From Dermacentor variabilis (Eukaryota; Arthropoda; Arachnida; Ixodida; Ixodidae), in assembly GCF_050947875.1 (NCBI RefSeq), contig NC_134568.1, positions 203,299,729 to 203,363,728 on the forward strand: a DNA stretch of 64,000 bases, in the 5' to 3' direction. Shown one piece after another: positions 33,191-44,925 of the stretch. Position 1 is the first letter of the stretch; each line of letters opens with the position of its first letter. The position numbers and the translations under genes were made by a program. The notes below the pieces were generated by a model. The model did not search any database, had not been told where the DNA came from, and saw nothing but the letters and a program-made list of their open reading frames with translations.

Positions 33191-36100
33191 TTGGAATTTC
33201 TAAAAAATGAAAATTTGTTGGAGGAATGGCTGCACTGCTACCTGTTTCAAGATCAAAATGTTGGAAGAGATCAAAATGTTAGAAGGAGATATAGTATTCT
33301 CATATGCAGGGAAATTTTTTTAGTGCTCGTCTTACTTAAGGAGCAGTGTTTAAAATCCACTGAATCCTTCTTGAGGTCTTTTGCTGTGACTGTGAATAAT
33401 TAAAAAAACAAAAATAATGGTGTCTTTCTGCATATCTTTGTGGTCACAGATATATTTTATTGTTTTATGTGCTGGTCCTGAATCCTACAGCAGTTACGCC
33501 ATTTTCAAGACTTAACAGTAACATTGTAACTTGCATAATTGAAAGTAAAACAAATTACTGTAAAATTTTCTCAAAATAACTCCTTGCTGTGTTCATGCTC
33601 TTGCGTAATGAGTGCATAATATAAATTTTTAAGGTAGCTTTTAGTTTTACATGAAAATTTAGAAAAAAATCTAGACATTAGAAATATGACCTGCTAGTGA
33701 GTAAGTTACATTAGAGATTTTTAAATTAGGAGGCGAAAATGACTGATTCTTGCATATGCAAGCGGTTTGGCTCCAGCAAGACCCAAGAAGAGCTCTTGCG
33801 TATGCTAGCTGCTTGCATCCTCTAATCTAAAACTCTGTTTGCAGTCGGATTGTTTTTTTTTTTGTTTAATTTTAGTTAGAAGTACCTTACAGGCCTTAAC
33901 GAAAAGGCATTGTGTAAGAGGGGAAAACATTAATATATTTGTAAGGAATTGGAAAAAAAAAGAAAGCATCAGTACAATGAAAGGAATATTCACGCAATGC
34001 AACAGTATGGAACATTAATACAATATTAGCAAATACAATATCAAGAGCAATAACATTAAAAATAGTAAACACAATAACATAACATTATAAATGTCTTTTC
34101 TGCATACTATAATAAATTCAGTAAAAAAATTAGTATCACAGATAGATTTTATTGTTTTAAGTGCTAGTGCATTACTTATTAGTGAAAAGGAAGTAACTGT
34201 GTATTGAACTTTAATGTCTGTTTCTTTTAAATCACTGGTTTGAATCGCATAGCCAGTACTAGCAGTGGCTAAAGTTTTTTGAATTTTCATCCACATTATG
34301 AATGATTGTATGAACTGCGCTGTGTGTGAAGCTGTATTTATACATTTACATTTGTATTTATTCACATGAATTCATGCTTCTGTGTGTGCTCGTAAGGTAC
34401 ATCCTCATTATCTTTAACTACAAATCTTTGACTAAAGTGAAGTTGCACATGCGTCATTCCTTGCAAAATATGAATAGATAGTTTTTCTCTTAGGTTGTAT
34501 GCTTTGCTTGGGCCTTTGATTGTGTTTGATCAGAGTGTGCTCTAAAGTGCTGGCATTAAGATCTTCACAGAGATGCAAACTTGTAAATGCTTTATATTTC
34601 TGCACTTAGAAAAGTAATAAAACAGGAATGTTCAAGCATATTCTGATTTGAACATAGTGTCACCAGATGTGATTACCAGAGCTGCTGTTAGCATTTCTGT
34701 CCTACTGATTGTCTAAAATGATAATGCCTAAGCCTATTTACATACTGGATAAAACTCTAATACTGTTTGCGTTAATGTGGCTGAAGGTGCCCAGGATCTT
34801 GTATCATGTCATTCTTGAATACAGTGCTCAAGGCAAGTACCTAAAATGAATGATCAGTGTGGTTCAATATAGACAGTGCAACACTGATGTGTGTTGGCAT
34901 GCTGCTCTATTTATTGGTTTAGTTTTGCTGTAATGAGTACCGCTGTGTAACTTGCTTAAGGCTCAACTAGTTTTACTGATAGAAGCAATCTTATCCCACC
35001 ATACTAGTGGCAGATTTACTGCCAAAATGAGCAATCTACCAGGCTAGCCTGATTGTTTGCCTTTAGCTTTCCCTCTAACAGCTAACAGTTCCTCTGAAAG
35101 GTTGTAGCTTGCAGTATGGGAACTTAACTTATATACTGAGAAACGTTTTTGTTGGTTGTAATTTCATTTCCACAATTAGATTAAAAGGTTCAAGCATACA
35201 CAGATTGTTTATAGAGCTCAGGTGCAGTGTTGTAAAATTTAAAAGAACTGCAACAAAGTTGTAAAATAAGTGCCTTGAGCATTGGAGGCTTCGCTCCAAG
35301 AGTGTTACCCTATGAGAATTTTTCACAGGTTTTTGAAGCATCCTCTTGTTTTTTCTGTCACCCTATAGGTCAGAATATTTTAGTCTTGGGACCTTTGTTT
35401 AGCGCAAGCTCACTTAATCTCGAGCCCTGTCACCATCTGTCTGCATGGCTTGCACTTGCGACAAGAACATTCTGAGCGAGCCTCCTTCTTGACAATGTGC
35501 CAGTTCCCGCGGCCCCTGTGGAATATGACTGTGACCTAGAGGTGCTCCAGATTCTTGTCTGTAGGCTGTCATTAACTGCCGCAAGGGCATTGAGCATTCT
35601 GGTAGCACATCTCTGTAGTGGCCCCTTTTCTTTGTTCTTCCATTTTACTTCTGTTTGAATTGCTTTGCAGTTTCTTCCTACCGCAGCTTTTTTTAGGGGA
35701 GCCATGGTGGATAGATTGTGAGCTACAGCTTGCTGCAGTAAAGCGGGAAGAAAAAAAAAAGTTAGCTTTGTTGACTGAAAGCATCGTTTGGATTTAGCAG
35801 CTCCCAGGTTCACTGAAAATGTGTCAGACGAAGCAACATTTCCAGACTTGTTTCAATCAACTGAAATTTTGAGGTATGCAAGTCCAATTGTTGCTAGTTA
35901 ACTGCATTTGATATGTTAGTATCTTCCACGCAGTATCCTTGTGCACAGCTGGTTGTTCCTTTTCGAGGCAGAACAAAGTAAAACAGTAAGGGCGTAACAT
36001 TATTTGAGTAACATTGTGATAACACAGTAGGTGCTCATTGCAGCGGAACTCTAATTATGATCCTTTAGCCATCTCGTAGCATATGAAGGCCTCTTTTTTG

Positions 36101-36996
36101 TGGGATAGGAATCGGTGAGTGATATGAAAATGGCTTTAAACCATAAATGTTGCATACAGAGGTCCATGGTTCCTTTTGTTATCCACGCCACTTTTTCACA
36201 GTGGCATTTTTTATGTTATTCGCTAATTTCATATTTTACACTTTTGGGCTTTGCTGACCAAAGATTTCATTTATTGGCTGGTGCTGGTTGTGCTGGTGAT
36301 TCATTAATCATTGACAAAGCATTCATGTTGGTTATAGGTGCATGGGCTCCTCATCATATTTGCAATACATTTGTGCTGAAAATACAGCACCGTTATCCTG
36401 TTCAAACACACCATTATGTGTTGTTGAGCAAAAAATTCAACCACTGTACTTTCAGTGCTGAACTAAATGTGGTACTGCACCACAAGAATAATGTTTTTTT
36501 TCTTGCCTTTTGAGGGAAGAACAATATAACAGTGAACAGCTTTCTTTTTTTTTTTTTGTAACATGGTAATAAACCAGGATTATTATGTGCATACTTAAGG
36601 TGTATACTACTGTGTTTTTGTATTTTTGGTGGTTTTCATTGGAGTACAACAGTTGACCATGACCAAAATAGTTGGTGCAAGTGATAAGATGCTTGACATT
36701 GATAATTTGTATTGAGCACAAGACTTTAAAAAAAAAAGTATTACTTCAAAAGTGTGCACAATATATTCTACTATATTTAAACAGCTTTACCATGTGTTGT
36801 ATCATATCCTTTCTGTTAAGGGGAGTATTATCTTCATACTTCCTAAAGTTTGTGCCATTTTTGATGCTTGTGCTCCACATGTGTAGGAGTTTCAAGCATG
36901 TTATACGGGACAATATGCACTTGTCTAATCTAAGACAGCATGCGTTGAGGAAAGCTATCCTTCCTGGCTAAAGGGAGTTTGCATTGATGGTTTATA
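33191..36996. other. Long AT-rich non-coding stretch
   Basis: No exon or named transposon is recognised over 3.8 kb. A poly-T run occurs at 36544-36557. The 127-codon minus-strand frame at 35430-35813 and the 132-codon plus frame at 36115-36513 lack any domain and are treated as chance. Confidence 0.5.
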
Positions 36997-36998
36997 TA

Positions 36999-37569
36999 TG
37001 AGGGCAAATCAGAAAGTCTTTGTCCCTGTATTTTATTAGCCAAAATAAGGTAAATACAGGTAATTATATATATACATACTATTCTATGTACCTTACACTA
37101 TTTTTCTGCATACCCCGCGCCGGTTCATACATTTGTCCCATCGCATCACTAAATTTGAGATGCCCCTGTGCCATGTCGTCAGTCAGCGATGCACACAGCC
37201 TCCCCGAACGCTTATTGTCATGCAAGTCTTCACGGCCTTTCGCAAACTCGTGACATCGCCACTTGACACTTCTCAAAGCGAGACACCTTTCCCCATACGT
37301 GGGCTGCATTTCCCTGTGGATTTCGATGGGCGTTCGTCCCTTGCTCCATAGAAAACGAATCACACTTTGTTGCTCGTATGCCATGGACGTGTGAAGCACA
37401 ACCACCATCTTCAACAACTGACGGCAGCGCTGTGATGCAGAGCTACCGGCAGATAAGGCCAGGCTGGTTCAAGAAAGGCCCACCGCTGGGAATGAATATG
37501 TTGACTTCGCATTTACAGCCGTAATTAGGCTAAAAGAAATCAGGGTAAAGACTTCCTGATTCACCCTCG
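36999..37569 (-). mobile_element. mariner element, internally deleted
   Basis: The left end is TGAGGGCAAATCAGAAAGTC and the right end, reverse-complemented, is CGAGGGTGAATCAGGAAGTC. TA is on both sides (36997-36998 and 37570-37571). These YGAGGGTG-type ends with a TA target are typical mariner. At 571 bp it is less than half of a full copy (about 1.3 kb) and keeps only the transposase N-terminus. Confidence 0.88.
37079..37417 (-). pseudogene. N-terminal half of a mariner transposase
   Basis: The fragment shows the HTH_48-type bipartite DNA-binding region of mariner transposases: YEQQSVIRFLWSKGRTPIEI, a RSVKWRCHEFAKGRE stretch (second helix-turn-helix, W-x-x-x-F-x-x-G-R), and the linker NKRSGRLCASLTDD. 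The DDD catalytic domain is missing because of the internal deletion. It could at most act as a DNA-binding remnant. Confidence 0.82.
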
Positions 37570-37575
37570 TATGTA

Positions 37576-38926
37576 TATTTTTGTTTCCGCCTGAATATCG
37601 AATTATTGAAATAACAGAACCATAGTGATCTTTAAAAATATTTTGTTGCAAGCCTCCAGTTTTTCAATTTTTATCAAATCATCCAGCTCACAATATTGTT
37701 AAAACTTCTTTTGAACAGCAGCTGTCTTAAATTTGTTATTGTTTTGCAGTGTTGTGACCCAGTGTCTGCTTTATTTATTCCCTTTCTGCTTCATGGGAAA
37801 TCATCTTTTGATAGACTGATAATATTTTCTGTGTTTAGGGTACTACCTGACCAGTATAAAATATAGTATGCAGATGTGACTCATTATAAGGGCTTAAATA
37901 CTTACTGAGAAACGTTGCGTTGTAGCTGCTAATACTCCTCCAACACTGTACATAATGTGGTATTAAATCTATGTTCAGGCCATTTGAAGATATGTAGAAT
38001 GCAGGGTAGAAAACAGAAGTGCATTTGCGCTGCTTGTTTGCTTGGTTTTAGTCGCAACGCTTGGGGAGAGAAAGGTTGAATATCCTTTCTCAGCATTTGG
38101 GCATTGGCTTTCTTTGTGAACAAGCCTCTAGTCGGAAACCTCTCAAAACAAGTTTGGGATTTCATCTTGTGAAGTTCAATGGCTACAGTCAGTCATACTT
38201 AAGAATGTGGTCTTTTTGGTGCTGTCTTCTATGTGTACTTTTCACATGTCATTTGTCCCACAGTGGAGTAATTGATATGTTCGCGTGGCATGACTTCTTG
38301 CTTTCAGTAAACTTGGCCACATTTTATGTTCTTATTGCACAAAACCATTTCTCTTTATGGTGAAAGAAAGCATTTGAATGTTGAATGTATCCGTCGGCGT
38401 GTCTTGTCTTCGCATTTGTGAGAAGCACATACTATATGTGGTAATGTCAGAGCAGAGTGTAATGCCATGGCAGGACATGCTGGATGTAGCATGCCTGTGA
38501 GCTTAAGTACACTCAGTGCATGAATGCTTGTGCATGTGTGTGTGTGCATTTTGCAAGTTTTATGATCGACATCTCTTGCAAAAAAAAATTGTATAAAGAC
38601 TGCCATAATTTTAACTTTCAAGTTATTTTTTGCAACACTTGTGTCAGGCAGTGTGGCGACTCCATCACATACTCCCCTCATTGTCACCTTGGACACATTG
38701 TCTCTCATGTTGCAGAATTCAAACTGTCACATTTTTCATTGATGATCATGTTGTACATATCCCATATACACTGTTTTTCACAGTACTGATGGCTTCAAAA
38801 CTACTACTCTATATATGCTGCGCACACTGTTTTGCTGTTTGTCTTCCTACAAAAGTGAATGAACAAGCTGCATGATTGGAATCTCTGTCGGTATAAGAAT
38901 GATATTCATTTGTTTTTCAAATGCAG
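37576..38926. other. Non-coding stretch
   Basis: No gene is recognised. A TGTGTGTGTG tract lies near 38534-38546. The last bases before 38927 form a pyrimidine-rich acceptor-like sequence. Confidence 0.5.
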
Positions 38927-39004
38927 ATGATGGATGAAGTGAGTTGCTTATCAGGTACAACGAACAAATGGAAAGGAGTCTTTGACAGTGTGGCAAAACA
39001 TAAG
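38927..39004 (+). CDS. Candidate internal exon (weak)
   Basis: Acceptor TTTTTCAAATGCAG, 26 open codons (MMDEVSCLSGTTNKWKGVFD then SVAKHK) and donor CATAAG|GTAAAG are in phase 0-0. The splice signals are good, but no protein family is recognised and the piece is short enough to arise by chance. Confidence 0.25.
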
Positions 39005-39500
39005 GTAAAGAGAAAGAAGTAGTTTGATTGTATCAGCAGAATTATTGGAGACTTGTAAACATCAGTTTATCTATTGCATTGTGACATTGCGATGTGTGTG
39101 CTTTAAGAAATGAAAAAAAAAATGCAGCCATAGATGTTTGTTCCTGCATTCAGCTTCGGTTGAGTAAAAGAACCTTTCTTACATTGCGTGTTTGTCTTAC
39201 TCTAAAAGAGCACTCTGATGTGCAGTCCACATACAACACACTTTTATTCTTGTAATTGAGAAAATTATGGTAGCTGCACATGACTAGTAGTATTTCCACC
39301 CATAAAGTTTCCAAACTAAGTTTCTATTTTGTGTGAATCTGCTTCCTCATGGTTTAAGGTTACACAAGTTGCATGAGCAATGCGTGGTGGTGTTGATGGT
39401 TTGTATGCAAGGTGCAAACTTGCACATGAACCTTCCTTTGTTCTTGTGCCTTTTCACATCAGTATATAGTGAGCGAAATTTTACGTTTGTATTTTTTACA
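39005..39500. other. Non-coding stretch
   Basis: Nothing is recognised beyond AT-rich sequence. Confidence 0.5.
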
Positions 39501-39740
39501 TGCCGTGGTTGCTCGATGGCTATGGTGTTGGGCTGTTGAGCATGAGGTCGCAGGATCAAATCCCAACCATGGCGACCGCATTTTGATGAAGGCAAAATGC
39601 GAAAACGCTCGTGTATTAGATTTAGGTGCACGTTAAGGAATCCCAACAGGTCTAAATTTCCGGAGTCCTCCACTATGGCATGCCTCATAATCGGAAAATG
39701 GTTTCGGCACGTAAAACCCCACAATTTACTTTCTTTAACA
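39501..39740 (+). repeat. Ruka-like tRNA-derived SINE
   Basis: A-box-like TGGTTGCTCGATGGC and B-box-like GGATCAAATCCC lead into the family body (CGAAAACGCTCGTGTATTAG, TTTAGGTGCACGTTAA) and a 3' block (GGCATGCCTCATAATCGG, GTAAAACCCCA). It is well preserved and the best evidence for a tick. Flanks TTTGTATTTTTT and ATTTGTATTTG suggest a decayed target duplication. Confidence 0.8.
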
Positions 39741-41409
39741 TTTGTATTTGAATAAAAACATTCTAACACTTCTCACGATCCATCTACCATATTTACAAAT
39801 TTTACATTGCTACCTATTAACCTAATTCATTTGATTCCTACTTCACGGAGCCAGTTAAAATTTTTGGTAAGATATTACGCTTACGTATTATGGGGGGGGG
39901 GGGGATATCGCGAATAGCCGCAACAAAGTGCTGGAAATCGCAAAGCCAATAACTATGTTGTTTCATTCTGTGAATTGCCAGTGGTGCTGACCAGCAATCG
40001 AAATATCCCTCATCAGGTTTAGGCACTGCAGACAAACAAGCCCAATGTGTAGATCACAAGGTGACGATCGTGTTTGCACTACTACAGCGATGAATGCTGC
40101 AAAAAATGGTTGAAAATTCAAACAGAAGCCCATGTGGAGCTTTCCTAAGAAGAGCCACTTGCGCCACCAATTGAGAGGACGTTGCAGTGCTTCCGTGGCA
40201 AATGCCTCACACCTGTAGTGCACATATAGCTAACAGCGGTGTGAACAAGTCTGGGATACTTGTGAAATACACACTGGCACATGAGTAAAAGAAGGGAGAC
40301 GAAGTAAAGAGTCCAGCAGGGCGAGTCGTGACAAACGATGGAGTTTGCCTTTGGGCTTCATCGTGCCATTGCTTTTGACATCTCGTTTAGTTCTTTCTTG
40401 GCTACTGCTAAGCCCCTTATAAAAATTCTTCTAGTAGCACGCTTCATGCTCGGCGCTTTACAACCGAAAGTTCCGGGCGGGGGCGGGTTGGCGATCGACC
40501 AATAATGTTAGCGTATTGAAAAAAAAAAAAACGCGGAGTGATGCACCGACCAAAAAATCGGACGATTACGATACTCCCCAAGGTGAAATTTGTGCACAGC
40601 TCTATGCGTGTTTTTATTTCGCGATATATTAAGGCAGAGGATTTGAGAGATGTGGCAGAGTTTGCGATCGTCAAAAATCTGATCTGCGGGCCAAGCGCGC
40701 CGACTTCTATGCACGACTCGTCGAAGGTTGAAGTGTAATCGCTGGTGCCGCGTGGCTTCCATAAACTACTACACAGCGTCGCGCATACAATCAGATTACA
40801 CGAGACCAAACCAAACAAGCGCGAGCGAGAGCTGGCGCGAAGACGATAGTACGAAACGAGTGGTCCGGCCAATAGCATATACGAGTAGGCATCGAGCGGT
40901 CGGGTGTGACCGCATGACACCAGTTCCCGCTGCTCGCGTCATTCATCTCCCTCTCCGCGTTCGCTCTTTCATCATTCGTTGTGCTCGTTCGCTCGGTTAC
41001 GCCGCCGACGCTCGCCGCAGGAACGGGCAAAAAAGGCCAGACTACTCGTACGTTTGCGGATGCGCGCACGCTTGCATCCTTATGTCTAAGCATGCGCAGA
41101 CAGTGAGGCACGGCTCATACGCGTCGAAACGCGGCGCGAGCCCAGGGGTACGTGAATCTCCGCATGGCTGCCATTGGCTGTTTTGAAGCTGACGCTCTTT
41201 CGACGCTATTGAGGGTATGCACATGACGTCATCCGCTAGGAGCGCTAGCGGCATCCGCGGAGGCCGCCATAACTGCGGTCGCAAGTTCGCGCTGCCAACG
41301 CGAGCAGGCCTACGTCGCCAAGTGGCCCACCGATACGCACGAACCGTCAAACGACCTTTTCAATGTGCCTTTCTGACTTGGCTATCGAGTAGTACGTCTT
41401 AGGTTAACG
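39741..41409. other. AT-rich to CpG-rich transition, no gene seen
   Basis: A G-run lies at 39892-39904. From about 40430, and especially 40780-41400, the sequence is clearly GC- and CpG-richer. A TGACGTCA palindrome at 41224-41231 could bind CREB/ATF-type factors. It precedes the fragment at 41410. The 158-codon and 152-codon frames here overlap on opposite strands and show no domain. Confidence 0.4.
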
Positions 41410-41697
41410 ATGGGCCTAAGCACGTACGTGCGCGGGTTGAGTGAACCAGAAAAATCGCGTTATGAAAACGAAGTGCGCTTTTGCGACTGTGTCGACCAGC
41501 TCGAACTCAAAGATCATCAGCTTCGGCGCGATGTCTGACTACTGCCTCGCGTGAACGTCGCAGACATCAAGGATTACACTGCGAATGCAACGAGCTCCGC
41601 GACCCGCGAGCAATCGAAAGCCTACAAGTCGATGGAAGGCCACAATGATCTGGCGAGCGGGTGGGTGCAGCAGCCGCGCGTCAAAGTGCTCGCGTAA
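41410..41697 (+). pseudogene. N-terminal fragment of a SWIM/YqaJ-associated repeat protein
   Basis: The frame from ATG 41410 reads MGLSTYVRGLSEPEKSRYEN and then VDQLELKDHQLRRDV. A TGA stands at 41536-41538. The same frame then continues LPRVNVADIKDYTANATSSA, REQSKAYKSMEGHNDLASGW and VQQPRVKVLA to a TAA at 41695. The pattern (V-DI-DYL, T-EQLKAYKS-E-YNY--SGWV) is the conserved N-terminal segment of a large invertebrate family that continues into a SWIM zinc finger and often a YqaJ-like nuclease. The zinc finger and nuclease are not seen here. One stop and the loss of the rest make it a pseudogene or a dispersed relic. Confidence 0.6.
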
Positions 41698-42164
41698 CAT
41701 GATCGCCTTCATTACGGAATTTACTCCGCGTCGTCCACTTGCGTCTTCAAAGGATAGCGTTAAATTTGCTTCAATAAAAAAAAGACCCCCAGCCCCCCCG
41801 AGAACTAAACACTGATTTTACACAGCCTTCGTAATTTTTATGTTACGTCAATTATTCTGGTCTTGCCAAAACAGTTTTTTTTTTGCCCTCCCAGGTTTGT
41901 CAATCACAATCATTGTCTGCAATGCTTCTGAAGCGAGTCACAGATAATTACAGCTTTCAAGAGGCTAATGTGGCGACGGCCAGGGAGCACAGAGAGCATT
42001 GTGCCCATCCGACGCGGCGGGGTGAAAACGAGTTTCTAGCTTCGCCTTTCCTCTCTGGCTCGCTCCTGTCATGTATGCACACGTTGTGACCACCCAGACG
42101 TGGTGTTCATGACAGCAGCAGTGGGAAAGCCGAAGGTACAGGCAAAGAAAGCTTCGATTTAAAA

Positions 42165-42365
42165 TTCCAATGAGAAGGTTGAAGAGCGGTTTGCAAAACG
42201 TCCGAATAAAGTTTCTGTCTTTCCATCTATTAAGTATTAGTGTTTTTCAGCTTACTGCTGATGCCCGCGAAAAAAAGAAAACACGTGACATGCCCGCTTG
42301 CACGTCGTGATTGCACTGCTCCCAAGCGTTCCGCGCACAAACGAACATAGCATCTAGCAACGTTT
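42165..42365 (-). repeat. Dispersed repeat, inverted partner of 53080-53275
   Basis: Its reverse complement matches 53080-53275 over about 200 bases. Shared blocks include TAGATGCTATGTT, GCAATCACG, CAAGCGGG, CAGTAAGCTGAAAAACACTA and CGGACGTTTTGCAAA. No coding capacity is seen. Confidence 0.75.
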
Positions 42366-43857
42366 TTAGATTAGCTTCAGTTGGCAAAGAGCGCGGCCAT
42401 GCGCGGCCTTCCAGTGGTACAGAGCGGGTCGGCACGATCGCCGACCAGGCGGCGGCGTTGCGGTAGCGTTAGGATGGGATCGGTCTCGGCGCGTAGTCTG
42501 CTGCTTACTGAAAGGCGCCCGCAAGCACGCAAATTCGCTCTTATTTTAGTTGGCTTTAGTGAAAAGCGCTTTTCAATTGTATCTGAATATTATAACAAAA
42601 AACAAGCACCACGTGAGACAGGACGAGAAGAAGAGCGTGACATACACTGCACAGTGCGCATGCCTTCATTTCGCTTCTTGTTGTAACCGACGTTTAGTTT
42701 TCGCCAGGATACTGCACAAATCAACCGAGGACCCCGTAATGCTCAATCATATTCCAACCTTACGTGAACACATCTTGCGCGGGCAAAAACTGCGGGAAAG
42801 CCTACAAAATCAACAACCAGCACGGAAGCAAGAAAATATGCCTTGTCATTTTTGATGTTGTAAAAGGAAATGTAGCAGGTAAATTATTTGCAGGGACATA
42901 TTTACAATTGGAAAGCTACTTACAGTGACGGAGCCGTACAGGAAGCCTTCACGTTAGCTTTGCTTTCTTTCTGGCAGGTGCGACCTTTTCTAAAGAGCTG
43001 AGGCTCTTGCAAGTATTTTTTTGCGGTAAAATGCATTCTTAGCACTATGTATGAATAGAAGCTCTACATTGGTGGTGCTCTTGTGACCGGGACAACCGAC
43101 ACATGTCACATCACAGTCCCAAGGGCGTCAAGAAGGGTCCGAAAAGGCGGCAGTTTCAAAGTGTATGCGGCCCCAGACTCCTTGAGCTTGTAGGTAATAA
43201 CCTGGATGGGGGAGGGGTGATGGGGGGGGGGTGCGAAGCCTTCACATGCCACGATTCAAATGTTTACCGTCCTGCATAACAGCAAGCCAGGGCGCAGTTT
43301 AACGAGCTGACTTCGGCGCGTCCACCACCATGCATAGCGTCACTTGCTTCAATTTCGTCGCACAAATACCCATCACTTTGGCAGGAACCAACTTGGGCGG
43401 GAACCACTACCCTTACTTTGGATAGTTTTCTTGCTGACTTGGCCGCCTTCGGTTTCGACAGATGCCCAGGTATGTTCGGAAAAATTCAGGGCACCGCGCG
43501 CTCCCTAAGTATCCACCTGGCTCGCGATATCGTTACGGTTTGATCGTTCATGACGTGCTCATAGCAGCTTATGATCTCTGCAGGCTCAAAATTAATGTCA
43601 CAAACGTATGTTTTTCACGTAAAAGCCTTGACGTGTTTCCGCGGATTTGCGTTTTCCCATGGCTTCAATACGTCAGGTTCCTTTGGGGGCTTAAAAAATT
43701 GACAGTCAGTTTAACATTTCCCAAACAGGGTGAAGGCGAAAGTCTGCGCGCTCAACAGCTCAAGGCATTCATTAAATTACTTGACGTTCTCATTCGAAGG
43801 CGCTGTTACTTCTTATTGTTTTCTCCCACCAAAGGTCATGGTTCGATCGATGCGCCG
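42366..43857. other. Region before the LTR retrotransposon
   Basis: No gene is supported. A frame at 42550-42855 ends in a charged stretch (LREHILRGQKLRESLQ) but has no known domain. A G-run occurs at 43220-43230. The 187-codon frame at 43462-44025 runs into the LTR and is not real. The last bases (CCAAAGGTCATGGTTCGAT) resemble the repeat found just after the 3' LTR. Confidence 0.45.
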
Positions 43858-44610
43858 TGTTACGTTTCGCCTACGACGCGCGGTAAAGCCGGCGCGGATG
43901 CAACGGACGCCGAAGCTTCGTTCAAAGCGGCAGACATTTTGGCCCGTTCGGCGCCGCCGCTACGCCTCCCTGCCAAGCGCGTCCAGGCATGTTCCAATGC
44001 CACGTGTCTTCATGTGCGTGTGTGAGTGTATGTGCATATTGGTGCCCACGCTTGTCGAAGCGCGGCAGCCGGGAAGAGGAGCTCCCAACAACTGTGAAGC
44101 GAGGGGGTCTGACAGGCGCCGACACGACGGCTGCTCCACCTTCTCCTCCCCATTGTGCCCGACAGGCGCCGACACGACGTGTGAGCCACCTTCTCCTCCC
44201 CATTGTGCCCGAACGGCGCCGGCACGACGGCTGCGCCACCTTATCCCATTGTGCCCGAGCGGCACCGTCACGTGCTCGTCTATAGAGGGGTTCCTTCTTG
44301 CCCTCAACTGCGAGAGTATAAAAGCAGCTGCCCCCGGACGCCAAAGGAAGGCTCCGATTTCTTCTGTTGAGTAAAGTGCACTCCCGTCTCTCTACTTCGG
44401 TCAACCTGACCGCCAACTCTTTGCGATGTTAGAATAAACAAGTTGTTTTGTTGTTACCAGTCGACTCATGCTTTGCCGGGACCTTCGGATGCTTCCAGTT
44501 GTGCCCCAGGCCGCCAGGCCAACGCTACCCTTGGGGCTTGCGACCCAGGTGCAACAACGGGCGTCAGCGCCGAGTTCCCAACAACTCGCGCCAGCGGTGC
44601 GATTACAACA
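43858..44610 (+). repeat. 5' LTR
   Basis: 753 bp, from TGTTACG to TTACAACA. It carries a U3 tandem array with two full copies of a 50-bp unit (GACAGGCGCCGACACGACG...), a TATA box at 44317 and AATAAA at 44433. Just after the LTR the sequence repeats its own last 25 bases in diverged form (GCCAGCGGTGAGATCGCG). Confidence 0.92.
44317..44323 (+). promoter_or_regulatory. LTR TATA box (U3)
   Basis: TATAAAA, about 115 bases before the AATAAA at 44433-44438. That order (U3 promoter, then R with poly(A) signal) is as expected for an LTR. The equivalent in the 3' LTR is at 50345. Confidence 0.75.
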
Positions 44611-44925
44611 ACTGTCTGCCAGCGGTGAGATCGCGACAACGGAGGCCAGCAGCGAAGATATGCAGTTGACTGTATGCTGAGCAGCTCAACGACGATCCGG
44701 GAGCAGTGCAACGAGCCCTGTGTGATGACTGGTTGCCTGCAGCGGAACGACTGCGCTGAATTCTTGGCTGCGAGGTTTGGTGAGTGCGGGACTTTCTTCT
44801 TCTGAGTTTTGCCAGGCTTTTGTTAGTGTCAGAAACAGAGCTGGTAATTGTGGTTGTCGTTGCTGCCGGGTTAGTTTGCGGCAAGACAATAATAGGCAGT
44901 AGAGAAAGCAGCATTCAGAGCAGCC
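44611..44925 (+). other. Leader between 5' LTR and gag
   Basis: About 315 bases of untranslated leader. A normal primer-binding site would begin with TGG within a few bases of the LTR. None is seen until about 44730, so priming may differ or the site may be mutated. Confidence 0.5.

Noticed and set aside
35430..35813. 127-codon minus frame
   Set aside because: No family features or splice context. Considered chance in a 3.8-kb empty stretch.
40444..41186. Overlapping 158- and 152-codon frames in the CpG-rich segment
   Set aside because: Opposite strands over the same bases, Arg-rich by composition, no domains. More likely regulatory or repeat DNA.
43462..44025. 187-codon frame before and into the 5' LTR
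   Set aside because: It crosses the LTR boundary at 43858 and its last third is LTR promoter sequence; no domain.
43922..44416. Long frames on both strands within the LTRs (also 49753-50444)
   Set aside because: They arise from the GC-rich 50-bp tandem units (multiple frames open) and shift between LTR copies with different unit number.
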